Of a stretch of DNA of 64,000 nt, positions 34,399 to 43,531 are shown one piece after another. The first letter of the stretch is position 1, and every line of letters begins with the position of its first letter. Both the position numbers and the translations under genes were made by a program. The notes beneath the pieces are model-generated. The model did no database searches. It saw only the letters and a list, made by a program, of their open reading frames with translations, and was not told where the DNA came from. The stretch comes from Clostridia bacterium (GTDB lineage Bacteria; Bacillota; Clostridia; Christensenellales; DTU072). Location of the stretch: the NCBI GenBank assembly GCA_017403145.1, contig JAFQOO010000010.1, forward strand, positions 1-64,000, given 5' to 3'.

Positions 34399-35430
34399 AT
34401 GAGTAAGACTTTTAAAATATCAGGAATAATTCTTTTTAGCGTAACGGGTTTGCAGGTAATGCGAATTATATCCTCTTTGACGCCTTTAAGCGACAACCTT
34501 TCGGGGTGGATATTTAGCTTTATTATGCAATGCCTATTTCTTGGACTATTCCCCTTTTTGCTATATAAAGCAACGATAAAGGATGGGGATTTCTTTAAAG
34601 ACGTTCTCGTTAAAACAAAGATAAACCCCATAAGCTATCCCCTTGCCATAGTTATAGGATTACTAACCTATTTTGTCAACGTTGGATTTAGCGCTTTTTG
34701 GGGCACCTTCCTAACCAATATTGGCTTTACCTACGTTAGTGGTGGCGGTACGTTATTCACCTCTCCCGAGGTTCTTATATTAGAGATAATTACAAGCTGT
34801 ATGCTTCCCGCTATCTTTGAAGAAATAGTCGACCGCGGACTACTTATTGCCAACCTAGAAAACGTAAAGAGTGATACCGCTAAAATAATCATAGTAGGTC
34901 TATTCTTCGGTGCCTGCCACCAAAACGCACCCCAATTTGGACCAACCGCACTTGCAGGAGTTATTATAGGCTATATGGCAATAAAGAGTGGCTCTATCCT
35001 TCCCGGAATGATTGTTCATTTTATGAATAACTTTTTGATTACGATTAGCAACTATCTATCCCAAAAAGGACTCACTCCCAAAATAATAACCCAACTAGAA
35101 AACCTTGTTTTTCTAAATGGTCTAACCGTCCTATTTGCTCTAGCAGTAAGTGGAATAGCATTGGTTTTCGCCCTATATTTCTTTGAAAAAATAAATACTA
35201 AACCCGAAAATAGGAAACCTAAAAACGAAATTGAGGAGACCATTATGGCAGTATACGGTATACCTTGCTATGATAAAAACGGTATGCCTATATATTATGC
35301 AAAACAAAACGACACCTCTCTACCGCTAGAAAGCAAGGCAAAAGCAACCGACTACGTACTCCTTGTAGTTGCCTTTGTTTCTGCCCTTGCAGTTACCGCC
35401 TTTACCTTCTTCTGGGGGTTGCTAAGATGA
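34399..35430 (+). CDS. CPBP intramembrane metalloprotease (second copy)
   Basis: 343-aa polytopic protein with the same motif series, FEEIVDRGLL, GACHQNAP and HFMNN. The middle motif has Cys-His instead of Ser-His, so copy two is diverged. A soluble C-terminal stretch of about 50 residues (KTPENRKPKNEIE-like) precedes a final transmembrane segment. Overlaps rlmH by four bases. Substrate and role not known; a paired arrangement suggests the two copies act on related substrates. Confidence 0.84.
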   Translation: MSKTFKISGIILFSVTGLQVMRIISSLTPLSDNLSGWIFSFIMQCLFLGLFPFLLYKATIKDGDFFKDVLVKTKINPISYPLAIVIGLLTYFVNVGFSAFWGTFLTNIGFTYVSGGGTLFTSPEVLILEIITSCMLPAIFEEIVDRGLLIANLENVKSDTAKIIIVGLFFGACHQNAPQFGPTALAGVIIGYMAIKSGSILPGMIVHFMNNFLITISNYLSQKGLTPKIITQLENLVFLNGLTVLFALAVSGIALVFALYFFEKINTKPENRKPKNEIEETIMAVYGIPCYDKNGMPIYYAKQNDTSLPLESKAKATDYVLLVVAFVSALAVTAFTFFWGLLR

Positions 35431-35888
35431 TTAAACTCAATATCGTTGCTGTTGGAAAGCTAAAGGAAAAGTTTTGGGTTGAGGCGATTGCGGAGTACAA
35501 AAAACGCCTTTCCAAATACGCCGAGCTTAACGTAATAGAGTGTCCTGAAGGCAACGACGAAGGCAATGCCCAAAGGCTACAAAAGCAAGAAGAAAGCGGT
35601 ATTCTAAAAAAGATAAAGGGTTACTGCGTACTGCTTGCAATAGAGGGCGATTTAATAAAAAGCGAGGATATTGCTTCGCTAATAGAAAAAGAAAGCACGC
35701 TTGGAAATAGTGAATTTACCTTCGTTATAGGTGGCTCCAGAGGGGTTAGTGAAGAGGTAAAAAAACGTGCCGATAAACTTATAAGCTTTGGTCGCGTTAC
35801 CTATCCCCACCAACTTATGAGGGTTATACTTTCCGAACAACTATATCGCGCAATGACGATTATAAACAAAACCAACTACCATAAATAA
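35427..35888 (+). CDS. rlmH: 23S rRNA (pseudouridine1915-N3)-methyltransferase
   Basis: SPOUT-family methyltransferase of 153 aa, the normal length, methylating pseudouridine 1915 in helix 69 of 23S rRNA. The family blocks KLKEKFWVEAIAEYKKRL, FVIGGSRGVSE, and the C-terminal end NKTNYHK are present. It overlaps the second CPBP gene by four bases and is a reliable housekeeping landmark. Confidence 0.95.
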   Translation: MIKLNIVAVGKLKEKFWVEAIAEYKKRLSKYAELNVIECPEGNDEGNAQRLQKQEESGILKKIKGYCVLLAIEGDLIKSEDIASLIEKESTLGNSEFTFVIGGSRGVSEEVKKRADKLISFGRVTYPHQLMRVILSEQLYRAMTIINKTNYHK

Positions 35889-35912
35889 ACAATCTACTGC
35901 ATATTCTCTAAT

Positions 35913-36755
35913 ATGCAAGTGAATGATTTTTTAAGTAGTTTAAATAACGTTGGCGGTACCCTGTCTTACGTGGGCGAAACCACTCTTGGCGAAAGCATTC
36001 CTATGCTGTCAAAAGGTAAAGGTAGAGGCGGTGTCCTTCTTATAGGCTCCACCCACGCAAGGGAATATATCACATCCTACCTACTCCGCGACTTGTTCGA
36101 GGAATATCAAGGGGACTACCCCATAGACCTTATTCCTATGCTCAATATCGATGGCGTAAGGTTATGTATAGGCGGACTAAACGCACTCACCTTGAAGCTC
36201 CGCGACCGCATCACCTTGATGCGCATAAATGGTGGTTCAACCGATTTTAGCACTTGGAAAGCCAACGTACGCGGTGTAGATTTAAACGTCAATACCGATG
36301 CTAAATGGGGTGAAGGGCAAGGAAATTTGACCTATCCCTCTCCGCAAAGCTACGTAGGTCCCTGTCCTTTTAGCGAAGTGGAAAGCTACGCGATAAAAAG
36401 GGTTATTGACGAGGGTAACTATTCGCTTATCGTGTGTTATCACTCCAAAGGCGAAGAAGTATACTATGGGTTTTCAAACAATCATAAGTACCGCGCGGAA
36501 GCAAGTATGGTTGCAAACAAGCTTGGATATAAGCTCAAGCGTACGCCAAAATCGACGGGTGGCATAAAAGATTACTTTACGCACTCAACGGGTAGACTTG
36601 GTCTTACCATCGAGGTCGGTAGCGACAAGCTGGAACACCCTATCACGCTAGAACGTCTTGACGAACTAAAGGAAAAACATAGAGGAATAATCGATTTATA
36701 CGCGGAGATAGCAAAAAAATTATGGACAAAATACGATTTATGCGACTCGCCATAA
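35913..36755 (+). CDS. M14-family zinc carboxypeptidase-like peptidase
   Basis: 280 aa. The HxxE zinc motif is in STHAREYITS near residue 45-54, the third zinc His in CYHSKGEEVYYG and the catalytic Glu in GLTIEVGS. It has no signal peptide and no LysM domain. Relatives include gamma-D-glutamyl-diaminopimelate peptidases (cell-wall recycling), which fits a cytoplasmic enzyme. No Shine-Dalgarno precedes the ATG. Its end overlaps tadA by 34 bases, a long overlap. Confidence 0.86.
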   Translation: MQVNDFLSSLNNVGGTLSYVGETTLGESIPMLSKGKGRGGVLLIGSTHAREYITSYLLRDLFEEYQGDYPIDLIPMLNIDGVRLCIGGLNALTLKLRDRITLMRINGGSTDFSTWKANVRGVDLNVNTDAKWGEGQGNLTYPSPQSYVGPCPFSEVESYAIKRVIDEGNYSLIVCYHSKGEEVYYGFSNNHKYRAEASMVANKLGYKLKRTPKSTGGIKDYFTHSTGRLGLTIEVGSDKLEHPITLERLDELKEKHRGIIDLYAEIAKKLWTKYDLCDSP

Positions 36756-37171
36756 AAGAGGCACAAAAGGCGGAAATGATAGACGAAGTACCTATCGGTG
36801 CAGTTATCGTAAAGGACGGTAAAGTTATCGCCCGCGCTCACAATAAAAAGGAAAGCAAAAACCAAGCTACGCGCCACGCGGAAATAGAGGCAATCGAAAA
36901 GGCGACCAAGAAAGTCAATAATTGGTGGCTCGAGGACTGCGACATATACGTAACGTTAGAGCCTTGCGCTATGTGCGCTGGTGCGCTTATAAACAGCAGA
37001 CTGCGTAATATCTATTTTGGCGCCTACGATAAAAAGGCGGGATGTTGCGGTAGTTTATACAACCTACCCGTTGACGTAAGATTTAACCATCGACTAGGAG
37101 TGGAAGGCGGTATTCTGGAAGAAGAATGTGCTTCGCTACTCACAAACTACTTTAAGAAGAAAAGGAAATAG
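36722..37171 (+). CDS. tadA: tRNA adenosine(34) deaminase
   Basis: Converts A34 to inosine in tRNA-Arg(ACG). 149 aa, cytidine-deaminase fold, with the zinc motifs HAEIEAIEKA and EPCAMCAGAL. The N-terminal MDKIRFMRLAIKEAQKA is typical of the family. The ATG at 36722 lies inside the end of the M14 peptidase gene, so translation is probably coupled. No SRP RNA gene is visible between it and pth, although tadA is often followed by one in other Firmicutes. Confidence 0.94.
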   Translation: MDKIRFMRLAIKEAQKAEMIDEVPIGAVIVKDGKVIARAHNKKESKNQATRHAEIEAIEKATKKVNNWWLEDCDIYVTLEPCAMCAGALINSRLRNIYFGAYDKKAGCCGSLYNLPVDVRFNHRLGVEGGILEEECASLLTNYFKKKRK

Positions 37172-37175
37172 TACT

Positions 37176-37739
37176 ATGAAGATAATCGTTGGACTTGGTA
37201 ACCCCGGCAAAGATTACGAAAACACCTTCCATAATATGGGCTTCAAGGCGATAGATACCCTTGCCGACAAAATGGGAAAGAGCATCAAAAAAGCAGAGTG
37301 TCAAGCATTGACTTGCACCTTTTCTCGCAACTCCGAAAAGGTTGTTTTTGCTAAGCCCCTAACCTTTATGAACCTATCCGGTCAATCGGTAAAGAGTCTT
37401 CTACAAAAATATGGTGCTACTCCTAACGACTTGGTGGTTATATACGACGATATCGATATAGACCGTTTTTCCATTAGAGTAAGAGCTTCGGGAAGTGCAG
37501 GCACGCATAATGGTATGAAGAGTATCGTCGAGTGTATCGGCACCACCGCTTTTAAACGAATTAGAATAGGCGTTGGTCGTGATGGTGCATACAACCTTGC
37601 AGACTACGTGCTTTCTAACGTTAAGGCAGAAGATAGAGATACCTTCCAAAAGCTCTTCGACGACCTTGCAATCGCACTTGAAAGTTACCTTAAACACGAT
37701 GACTTTGATAAACTAATGAGAGAAATAAACAAAAAATAG
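37176..37739 (+). CDS. pth: Peptidyl-tRNA hydrolase
   Basis: Releases stalled peptidyl-tRNA, cytoplasmic monomer of 187 aa. Hallmarks are GLGNPGKDYENTFHN with the catalytic His, PLTFMNLSGQSV and the GSAGTHNGMKSI segment. Start is the ATG at 37176: AAGGA (37162-37166) sits nine bases upstream, and further in-frame codons upstream fall in tadA. It is followed by the GH95 gene after nine bases. Confidence 0.95.
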   Translation: MKIIVGLGNPGKDYENTFHNMGFKAIDTLADKMGKSIKKAECQALTCTFSRNSEKVVFAKPLTFMNLSGQSVKSLLQKYGATPNDLVVIYDDIDIDRFSIRVRASGSAGTHNGMKSIVECIGTTAFKRIRIGVGRDGAYNLADYVLSNVKAEDRDTFQKLFDDLAIALESYLKHDDFDKLMREINKK

Positions 37740-37748
37740 GAAGTACTT

Positions 37749-39965
37749 ATGAAGATTTTACGTTATAAATCCCCTGCAAAAAAATGGATAAACGCGCTAC
37801 CGCTCGGTAACGGAATTATGGGCGCGATGGTTTATGGTGGAGTACACAATGAACGTATTGCGTTTAACGATAGCTCCCTTTGGTCGGGAAGGCCAAAAAA
37901 ACACGATAACCACCAAAGCCTTGATAACTTGAGTAGCGTTCGCGAGCTGATTTTTAGGGGTGAAAACCACCTTGCCGATAAGCTGGTAGAAGATAAGCTA
38001 TGCGGTGATTATAGCGAGGGATATCTTCCTCTTGGGGAACTAAATATCAAATTTAAGGGTATCAAACGCAGTCTTTATGAAAGAACGTTAGATATAAGCA
38101 AAGCACTATTTAACCTTAAAACAGGCACTAGTAAGCGCGAAGCCTTTTGCTCCTATCCCGCGCGTGTATTCGTTTACAAAGTTTACGCGCCTACCCCTTT
38201 TGATGCTTTTATTACCTCCTCATCTAAAATACCCGCTCATAAGGTTTCTTATGGTGAAGATATAGTCTTAGTCGGTCAAGCACCCGACCACGTAGTGCCC
38301 TCTTATATGGGCCCCATGCCCGATGCCGTTAAATATAACGATTTGCTCGGAATGTCTTTTGCACTTGTTACACGCGTAAAAACAGATGGTTCTATCAGCT
38401 ATTCGCAAAAGGGGTACGCGGTAAAGGGAGCAAAAGAAATGGTAATTTACGCAACTACCGCAACCGGTTTTACCGCCTACAACGAGGTTCCTATAAACGA
38501 CTATGATTACCCCCTAAACCTTTGTCGCGCTCGCCTTGACTCTTTGTCCTACGATTACGAAAGCCTAAAAGCGGAGCATATTAGCGACTATACTGCGCTT
38601 TATAATCGGCACTCACTTGAACTCGCTACCGATAAAGGTCAATATACCGATAAGCTATACTATAAAGCAAGGCTGGGTAAAATCACCCCCGAGCTATTGT
38701 CCTTATTTTATAACTATGGTAAGTATCTTACCATTGCAGGCTCGCGTAAGGGCGGTCAACCCCTCAACTTACAAGGCATTTGGAACGATAATATCCGTCC
38801 ACCCTGGTCGAGCAATTATACCACTAACATAAATGCTCAAATGAACTATTGGCCTACCTCTCAAATAGGACTCAGCGAATGTGTTGCACCCTATTTCGAT
38901 ATGGTTTACGAGCTTTCCTTGCGTGGTAAATCCACCGCCCAAACCAACTATGGAGCAAGTGGCTTTTGCGTAAATCACAACACCGATATTTGGCGCAAAT
39001 CCGCCCCAGTCAAAGGCAATCCGCAATATATGTTTGCCCCCCTTTGCGGTGCGTGGTTAACTAACGAAATATACGAGCATTACTCATATGGTGGATTAGA
39101 AGAATATAAAGATAAACTTGCTCAAATCCTAAAAAATAACGTTGCTTTTATTTTGGATTATCTAGTAGAGCACGATGGTTACTACGTTACCTGTCCCTCC
39201 GCCAGCCCCGAAAATGCCTTTACTAAAAATGGCAAAATATGTTTTTTAGATTATGCTTCCGCCTTTGAAATGGGTATTGTTAAACAAAGTTTAAGCGATT
39301 ATTTGGACTTCTTCCAAGAAGCTGAATATAGAGAAAAAGTTCAAGATGTGCTAAACAAACTCTACCCCTTCAAAAATGGTCCAGATGGTATTGTGGAATG
39401 GGCTAATTACTATCCTACGCCCGAAGTGGGACATCGTCATTTTTCTCCTTTATACGCTTTCCACCCGGCAAGACAAATAGGCTACTACTCTCACCCCGAA
39501 GAACGTGAGTGGGTGCGTAAGCTTATGCATACCCGCATTTATAACGTGAAGCAATACTTTGGTTGGAGTGGGGCTTGGGCATTGTGCCTTTCGGCAAGGC
39601 TAAGAGAAAAGGAAACCACCTCTCTAGTGATTTCACGCGTGCTTGGTAAAGCAATTTTTAAAAACCTATTCGATATGCACCCCCCTCGCTTGTTCCAAAT
39701 AGACGGTAACTTTGGATTCGTTCACGGTATAAACGAAGCTCTTTGCCAAATTGAGGGCGATACCATAGAATTACTCCCCGCCCTACCAAGTTACCTAAAT
39801 AACGGCAAGGTTCTTGGATTACACCTAAGAGGCGGAAGTCAAATAGATTTCGAGTGGAAAAATGGTAAAGTTACCTATTTGAAAGTTGTTTCACCTACTC
39901 CATTAAAGGTGCGTAACCTAAATCTAGACGAAAACGTAGAACTTATTAACGCACAAATATTATAA
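37749..39965 (+). CDS. GH95 alpha-L-fucosidase (cytoplasmic)
   Basis: 738-aa inverting fucosidase. The N-terminal LPLGNGIMGAMVYGG and NDSSLWSG are family signatures. By comparison with B. bifidum AfcA (as I recall it), the catalytic Asn pair is Asn360/Asn362 in TNINAQMNYWP, the general acid Glu488 in SASPENAF and the Asp652 in QIDGNFG that activates the Asn. The C-terminal beta domain follows. No signal peptide, so it cleaves imported fucosylated glycans and supplies fucose to fucI at 6.5 kb. Weak AGGAAG site precedes the ATG. Confidence 0.92.
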   Translation: MKILRYKSPAKKWINALPLGNGIMGAMVYGGVHNERIAFNDSSLWSGRPKKHDNHQSLDNLSSVRELIFRGENHLADKLVEDKLCGDYSEGYLPLGELNIKFKGIKRSLYERTLDISKALFNLKTGTSKREAFCSYPARVFVYKVYAPTPFDAFITSSSKIPAHKVSYGEDIVLVGQAPDHVVPSYMGPMPDAVKYNDLLGMSFALVTRVKTDGSISYSQKGYAVKGAKEMVIYATTATGFTAYNEVPINDYDYPLNLCRARLDSLSYDYESLKAEHISDYTALYNRHSLELATDKGQYTDKLYYKARLGKITPELLSLFYNYGKYLTIAGSRKGGQPLNLQGIWNDNIRPPWSSNYTTNINAQMNYWPTSQIGLSECVAPYFDMVYELSLRGKSTAQTNYGASGFCVNHNTDIWRKSAPVKGNPQYMFAPLCGAWLTNEIYEHYSYGGLEEYKDKLAQILKNNVAFILDYLVEHDGYYVTCPSASPENAFTKNGKICFLDYASAFEMGIVKQSLSDYLDFFQEAEYREKVQDVLNKLYPFKNGPDGIVEWANYYPTPEVGHRHFSPLYAFHPARQIGYYSHPEEREWVRKLMHTRIYNVKQYFGWSGAWALCLSARLREKETTSLVISRVLGKAIFKNLFDMHPPRLFQIDGNFGFVHGINEALCQIEGDTIELLPALPSYLNNGKVLGLHLRGGSQIDFEWKNGKVTYLKVVSPTPLKVRNLNLDENVELINAQIL

Positions 39966-39993
39966 ATAGATAAAATACTTTGTATTTTAGTTA

Positions 39994-40022
39994 TTGAAAA
40001 TCGTTGCCCGATATGGCATAAT
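39994..40022 (+). promoter_or_regulatory. Promoter of the GH27 gene
   Basis: TTGAAA (39994-39999), 17-bp spacer, CATAAT (40017-40022); the ATG at 40059 has AAGGAG, so this is a leadered transcript. Confidence 0.7.
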
Positions 40023-40058
40023 ATATATTATAAAACTCGTTTATTTAAGGAGTGCTTT

Positions 40059-41708
40059 ATGAGAAAAAGAAACGGTGCTTGTCCCCTATGTTACGCACGC
40101 ACTTTGGTTACGCCCAAAGAAAGAAAAATACCCACTCTTTACAACCAAGAGAGTTTTGAAAACGGACTAGCGAAAACTCCCCCTATGGGTTGGAATTCTT
40201 GGAACGTTTTTAAAGAAAATATAAATGAAACTATGCTTTATGAAATGGCAAAAGCTATGGTAGATAGCGGTCTACTAGAAGCAGGCTATAACTACTTTAA
40301 CCTTGACGATTGTTGGGAAGCTAAGGAAAGAAATATGAAAGGCGAGCTTGTTAGCGACCCCACCACCTTCCCTAGTGGCATAAAAGCACTCGCAGACAAA
40401 GTGAACGCACTTGGACTAAAGCTTGGAATATATAGCTGTAACGGACCTCTTACTTGCCAACATTTCCCTGGTTCACAAGGACACGAATACACCGATGCTT
40501 ATACCTTTGCTAGTTGGGGCGTCGAGTATTGGAAGCTAGACTATTGCCACAACGTTCCCTACACTCCCTATGCACCTTTGGTTGCAGGTATCGCGGTAAG
40601 CAAGGTTGGTGAAAAGGTAGAAAAGCTACTTTCCGTAGAAAGCGGAACTCGTTATGGTAACGCACATATTTTTACAACCAAGTATCCTAAAAAGCGCTAT
40701 AATAGTACCCAAAGGTTCAAAAAGCATTGTAGCGGACTTGATGCAGGCGAAGGCTCTATCGAATGGAACGTAGAGGTTGAAAACGAGGGTGAATACGTTC
40801 TTACCATTTATACTCACGAGCTTTATCCCAAGTATGCAAAGCTTCTTGGCGTACAAATAAACGACGGTGAACTATATTTGATAAATATTCCTAAAGAGGT
40901 TTATCATTGGCAAGAATACATCACCCAAAAGCTGGTTAAGCTTACTAAAGGGAACAATAAAATCAAACTATTTAACCCTATCAACAACAAATCTACCAGC
41001 GATATGCTACAATTCCAATACGCTGGTAAATGTATAAAGCAAGCTACCGCCGACTATGCAAAAGACAATAACGTGGAAGAAAAGCCTATAGTCTTCTCCA
41101 TTTGCGAATGGGGTAGCGGTGAACCTCATCTATGGGGTAAAAGCGCGGGTAACCTATGGCGCACTACCGGTGATATTTACCACAATTGGAATTCCATAAA
41201 GAATTTATACGAGCATAACGTTGAGCTATATAAATATGCCGATATAGGTCATTGGAACGACCCCGATATGCTAGAAGTCGGCGTAGGCAATTTTTCATAC
41301 AACGAAAACGAAGCCCACTTCGCATTGTGGTGTATGATGGCATCTCCCCTACTACTAGGCAATGATATAAGGGCAATGACTCCCGATATCGTAAAGATTA
41401 TCACCAATAAACACCTTATCGCAATCGACCAAGATGCACTTGGCAAGCAAGCAAAACGTATTGTTAAAGGCAACGTAGACGTTCTCGTTAAACCTTTGGT
41501 CGACGGAAAAACTGCTATATGCTACTTTAACAAAACCGATAGCACCAAAAATTACGCCTTTGAAGAAAAACTATTTGCAAGCGAAGAGTACGTAAGCTAT
41601 AATTCAAATGGTAGTATTATAGATGCACTATCCGGGGATAATACCACCTTGGAGAATATGCTAAAGGGCGAAATAAAAGCTCGTAGCGTAAAGGTATTTA
41701 TCATCTAA
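40059..41708 (+). CDS. GH27 alpha-galactosidase with a domain inserted in the barrel (cytoplasmic)
   Basis: 549 aa. Barrel motifs PPMGWNSWN, NLDDCW and the nucleophile Asp161 in YWKLDYC are followed, after a gap of 242 residues, by acid/base Asp403 in HWNDPDML. In human GLA, as I recall, the two residues are about 61 apart, so some 180 residues are inserted. The insert (about 190-330) is beta-rich and resembles CBM35/CBM6 modules (VENEGEYVLTIYTHELYP). A C-terminal beta domain closes the protein. An N-terminal CPLC pair is odd. No signal peptide. Probably removes terminal alpha-Gal or alpha-GalNAc. Confidence 0.88.
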   Translation: MRKRNGACPLCYARTLVTPKERKIPTLYNQESFENGLAKTPPMGWNSWNVFKENINETMLYEMAKAMVDSGLLEAGYNYFNLDDCWEAKERNMKGELVSDPTTFPSGIKALADKVNALGLKLGIYSCNGPLTCQHFPGSQGHEYTDAYTFASWGVEYWKLDYCHNVPYTPYAPLVAGIAVSKVGEKVEKLLSVESGTRYGNAHIFTTKYPKKRYNSTQRFKKHCSGLDAGEGSIEWNVEVENEGEYVLTIYTHELYPKYAKLLGVQINDGELYLINIPKEVYHWQEYITQKLVKLTKGNNKIKLFNPINNKSTSDMLQFQYAGKCIKQATADYAKDNNVEEKPIVFSICEWGSGEPHLWGKSAGNLWRTTGDIYHNWNSIKNLYEHNVELYKYADIGHWNDPDMLEVGVGNFSYNENEAHFALWCMMASPLLLGNDIRAMTPDIVKIITNKHLIAIDQDALGKQAKRIVKGNVDVLVKPLVDGKTAICYFNKTDSTKNYAFEEKLFASEEYVSYNSNGSIIDALSGDNTTLENMLKGEIKARSVKVFII

Positions 41709-41748
41709 TTAGGAAAACAATAATTTAACCTTTATAAGGAGAAGAATA

Positions 41749-42579
41749 ATGAGCGAATGCACGCACGATTGTAGCACTTGCGGACTAAATTGTCCTTCCA
41801 AGCAACAAGGACAAAAGCCCGTTAACGAATTTGCCGCACCGATGAATAGCCTTTCTAACGTAAAAAAAGTTTACGGTATAGTTAGCGGTAAGGGCGGTGT
41901 TGGCAAATCTTTAGTAACTTCGACTCTAGCGGTTAATGCAAGAAGACGTGGTTACGAAACAGCAATTCTAGATGCCGATATTACCGGCCCCTCTATTCCT
42001 CGCGCTTTTGGAATAGTCCAAGAATGTGAAGCAATGGACGAAAACAATCTTCTTCCCGCAGTATCCACCACGGGCATCAAGATTATGAGTATCAACCTTT
42101 TATTGGAAGATAAGACAAGCCCCGTTATTTGGCGTGGTCCAGTACTAGCAGGTACCGTAAAGCAATTTTGGTCCGAAGTCGTATGGGGCGACGTAGACTA
42201 TATGTTCGTTGATATGCCTCCGGGAACGGGCGACGTACCTCTAACCGTATTCCAAAGCCTACCTCTAGACGGAATTATCATTGTAACCTCTCCCCAAGAA
42301 TTGGTAGGAATGATAGTAGAAAAGGCTGTTAAAATGGCGGATATGATGAATATACCGATAGTAGGCTTAGTAGAAAATATGTCCTATTTCGTATGTGAAA
42401 AATGTGGTGAAAAGCACTATCCCTTTGGCAAGAGCAAGCTAGAAGAGATAGCAAAGAAACATAATATCAAGAACGTAGCAAGGCTACCTATTACTCCCGA
42501 CCTAGCCACCCAAGCCGACCGCGGTCTAATCGAACTCCACGAGCTTGAACTACTAGACGCTCTAAGCGACCAATTATAA
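41749..42579 (+). CDS. Mrp/NBP35-family iron-sulfur carrier ATPase
   Basis: 276-aa P-loop protein that binds and delivers Fe-S clusters in the cytoplasm. It has the deviant Walker A GKGGVGKS near residue 48-55, DMPPGTGDVPLTV and the C-terminal CEKCGEKHYPFG with the CxxC. An extra N-terminal Cys-rich patch (CTHDCSTCGLNC) resembles the ferredoxin-like N-terminus of eukaryotic Nbp35-type proteins. RBS AAGGAG. Likely single-gene transcription, with a strong terminator downstream. Confidence 0.92.
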   Translation: MSECTHDCSTCGLNCPSKQQGQKPVNEFAAPMNSLSNVKKVYGIVSGKGGVGKSLVTSTLAVNARRRGYETAILDADITGPSIPRAFGIVQECEAMDENNLLPAVSTTGIKIMSINLLLEDKTSPVIWRGPVLAGTVKQFWSEVVWGDVDYMFVDMPPGTGDVPLTVFQSLPLDGIIIVTSPQELVGMIVEKAVKMADMMNIPIVGLVENMSYFVCEKCGEKHYPFGKSKLEEIAKKHNIKNVARLPITPDLATQADRGLIELHELELLDALSDQL

Positions 42580-42596
42580 AAATTTCAATAAAATTT

Positions 42597-42627
42597 AACC
42601 GCCCCGAATTTCGGGGCGGTTTTTATT
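42597..42627 (+). terminator. Strong rho-independent terminator
   Basis: AACCGCCCCGAA (42597-42608) pairs with TTCGGGGCGGTT, followed by TTTTATTATTTT. It ends the Mrp gene. Confidence 0.9.
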
Positions 42628-42649
42628 ATTTTTGCATTTCCAAAAAATT

Positions 42650-43393
42650 TTACTTGTTCTTTTTAGCATATTTTTTTCCTTTCTTATTTTGCTTTTCTAG
42701 GAAAGAATGGCTTCCTCCTTTTTCATAAGCCCTAATAATATCATAATCCGTTACGTAAGGATAATGTGATTTAATACTTTTAATTACATTAGGGTATTGG
42801 TTCAAATATGCATTTCGTGCGCCCTCGTCAATAAGTGCTAATCTTAAAATCTCATAATTAGTTAGCCCTATACATTTCATTTTAATATTACTTAAACTGT
42901 AAGGATAGCCCGCTTTAAATGCTTGATAATTTGATTTTTTTACACTATACATAAGAGCCATACTGCAATCGTTATATGATAATCCCGTCAAAGCACTTAA
43001 CTCTTTCGCCATTGCAACCTTTTCTTCATAAGAAGCCCCAGTACCTGCTTTAACAGCTCTATAAATATAATATATAACGTTTATAGGAGTTAAAACCACA
43101 CCCAACACAAGACCAATAAGCGAAAGAACAAATTTTTTCCAACCGCCCACGCGATAGTAACTACCATCATCATTTACTTGGTAGACAGCCACTTCTTCAT
43201 TGTCTTCAGCTCTTTTTCCTTTTTTATAAAATGAAATAGCAAAAGGCAAGCCACAAAACAAAAAGCCTACTATCATTAATAAAAAGTTGTTGTCATACGT
43301 TGACCAAATAATCAAAATTCCAAGGATATAGAAAATAGTCATTATTATGGCACGAACAATGTATCCTTTTTTTGTCAAATCTTTTCTGAACAT
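42650..43393 (-). CDS. Membrane protein of unknown function
   Basis: 247 aa. Two transmembrane helices near the N-terminus (YIVRAIIMTIFYILGILII and the next segment) and one around residue 95-115, followed by a cytoplasmic helical domain with the odd repeated pattern of I, K, Y (TNYEILRLALIDEGARN). A Lys-rich tail ends it. I do not recognise the family. Start is the ATG at 43393, where GGAGG lies five bases upstream; an upstream ATG at 43405 overlaps that site. Divergent from an XRE regulator that shares a dyad in the intergenic region. Confidence 0.7.
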   Translation of the reverse strand: MFRKDLTKKGYIVRAIIMTIFYILGILIIWSTYDNNFLLMIVGFLFCGLPFAISFYKKGKRAEDNEEVAVYQVNDDGSYYRVGGWKKFVLSLIGLVLGVVLTPINVIYYIYRAVKAGTGASYEEKVAMAKELSALTGLSYNDCSMALMYSVKKSNYQAFKAGYPYSLSNIKMKCIGLTNYEILRLALIDEGARNAYLNQYPNVIKSIKSHYPYVTDYDIIRAYEKGGSHSFLEKQNKKGKKYAKKNK

Positions 43394-43471
43394 AAAAACC
43401 TCCATCCATCTTTTGTTTTAATATATCTTTGGAAAACTCTTTGATTTGTCAAAAAAAATCAATCAAATACT

Positions 43472-43513
43472 TGCCCAAGGACATATATTGGTTAAATTAT
43501 ATCACCTTGGGCA
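43472..43513. promoter_or_regulatory. 9-bp inverted repeat operator in the divergent membrane protein/XRE intergenic region
   Basis: TGCCCAAGG (43472-43480) and CCTTGGGCA (43505-43513) are perfect inverted repeats 33 bases centre to centre, about three helical turns. They sit 19 bases upstream of the XRE start and also upstream of the membrane gene, so they are a likely autoregulatory operator. Confidence 0.6.
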
Positions 43514-43531
43514 TATAATGTCAATAGCAAT

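Noticed and set aside
36722..36755. Apparent frameshift where the M14 gene and tadA overlap by 34 bases
   Set aside because: Both proteins keep normal lengths and conserved termini, so this is a real overlap rather than a frame error.
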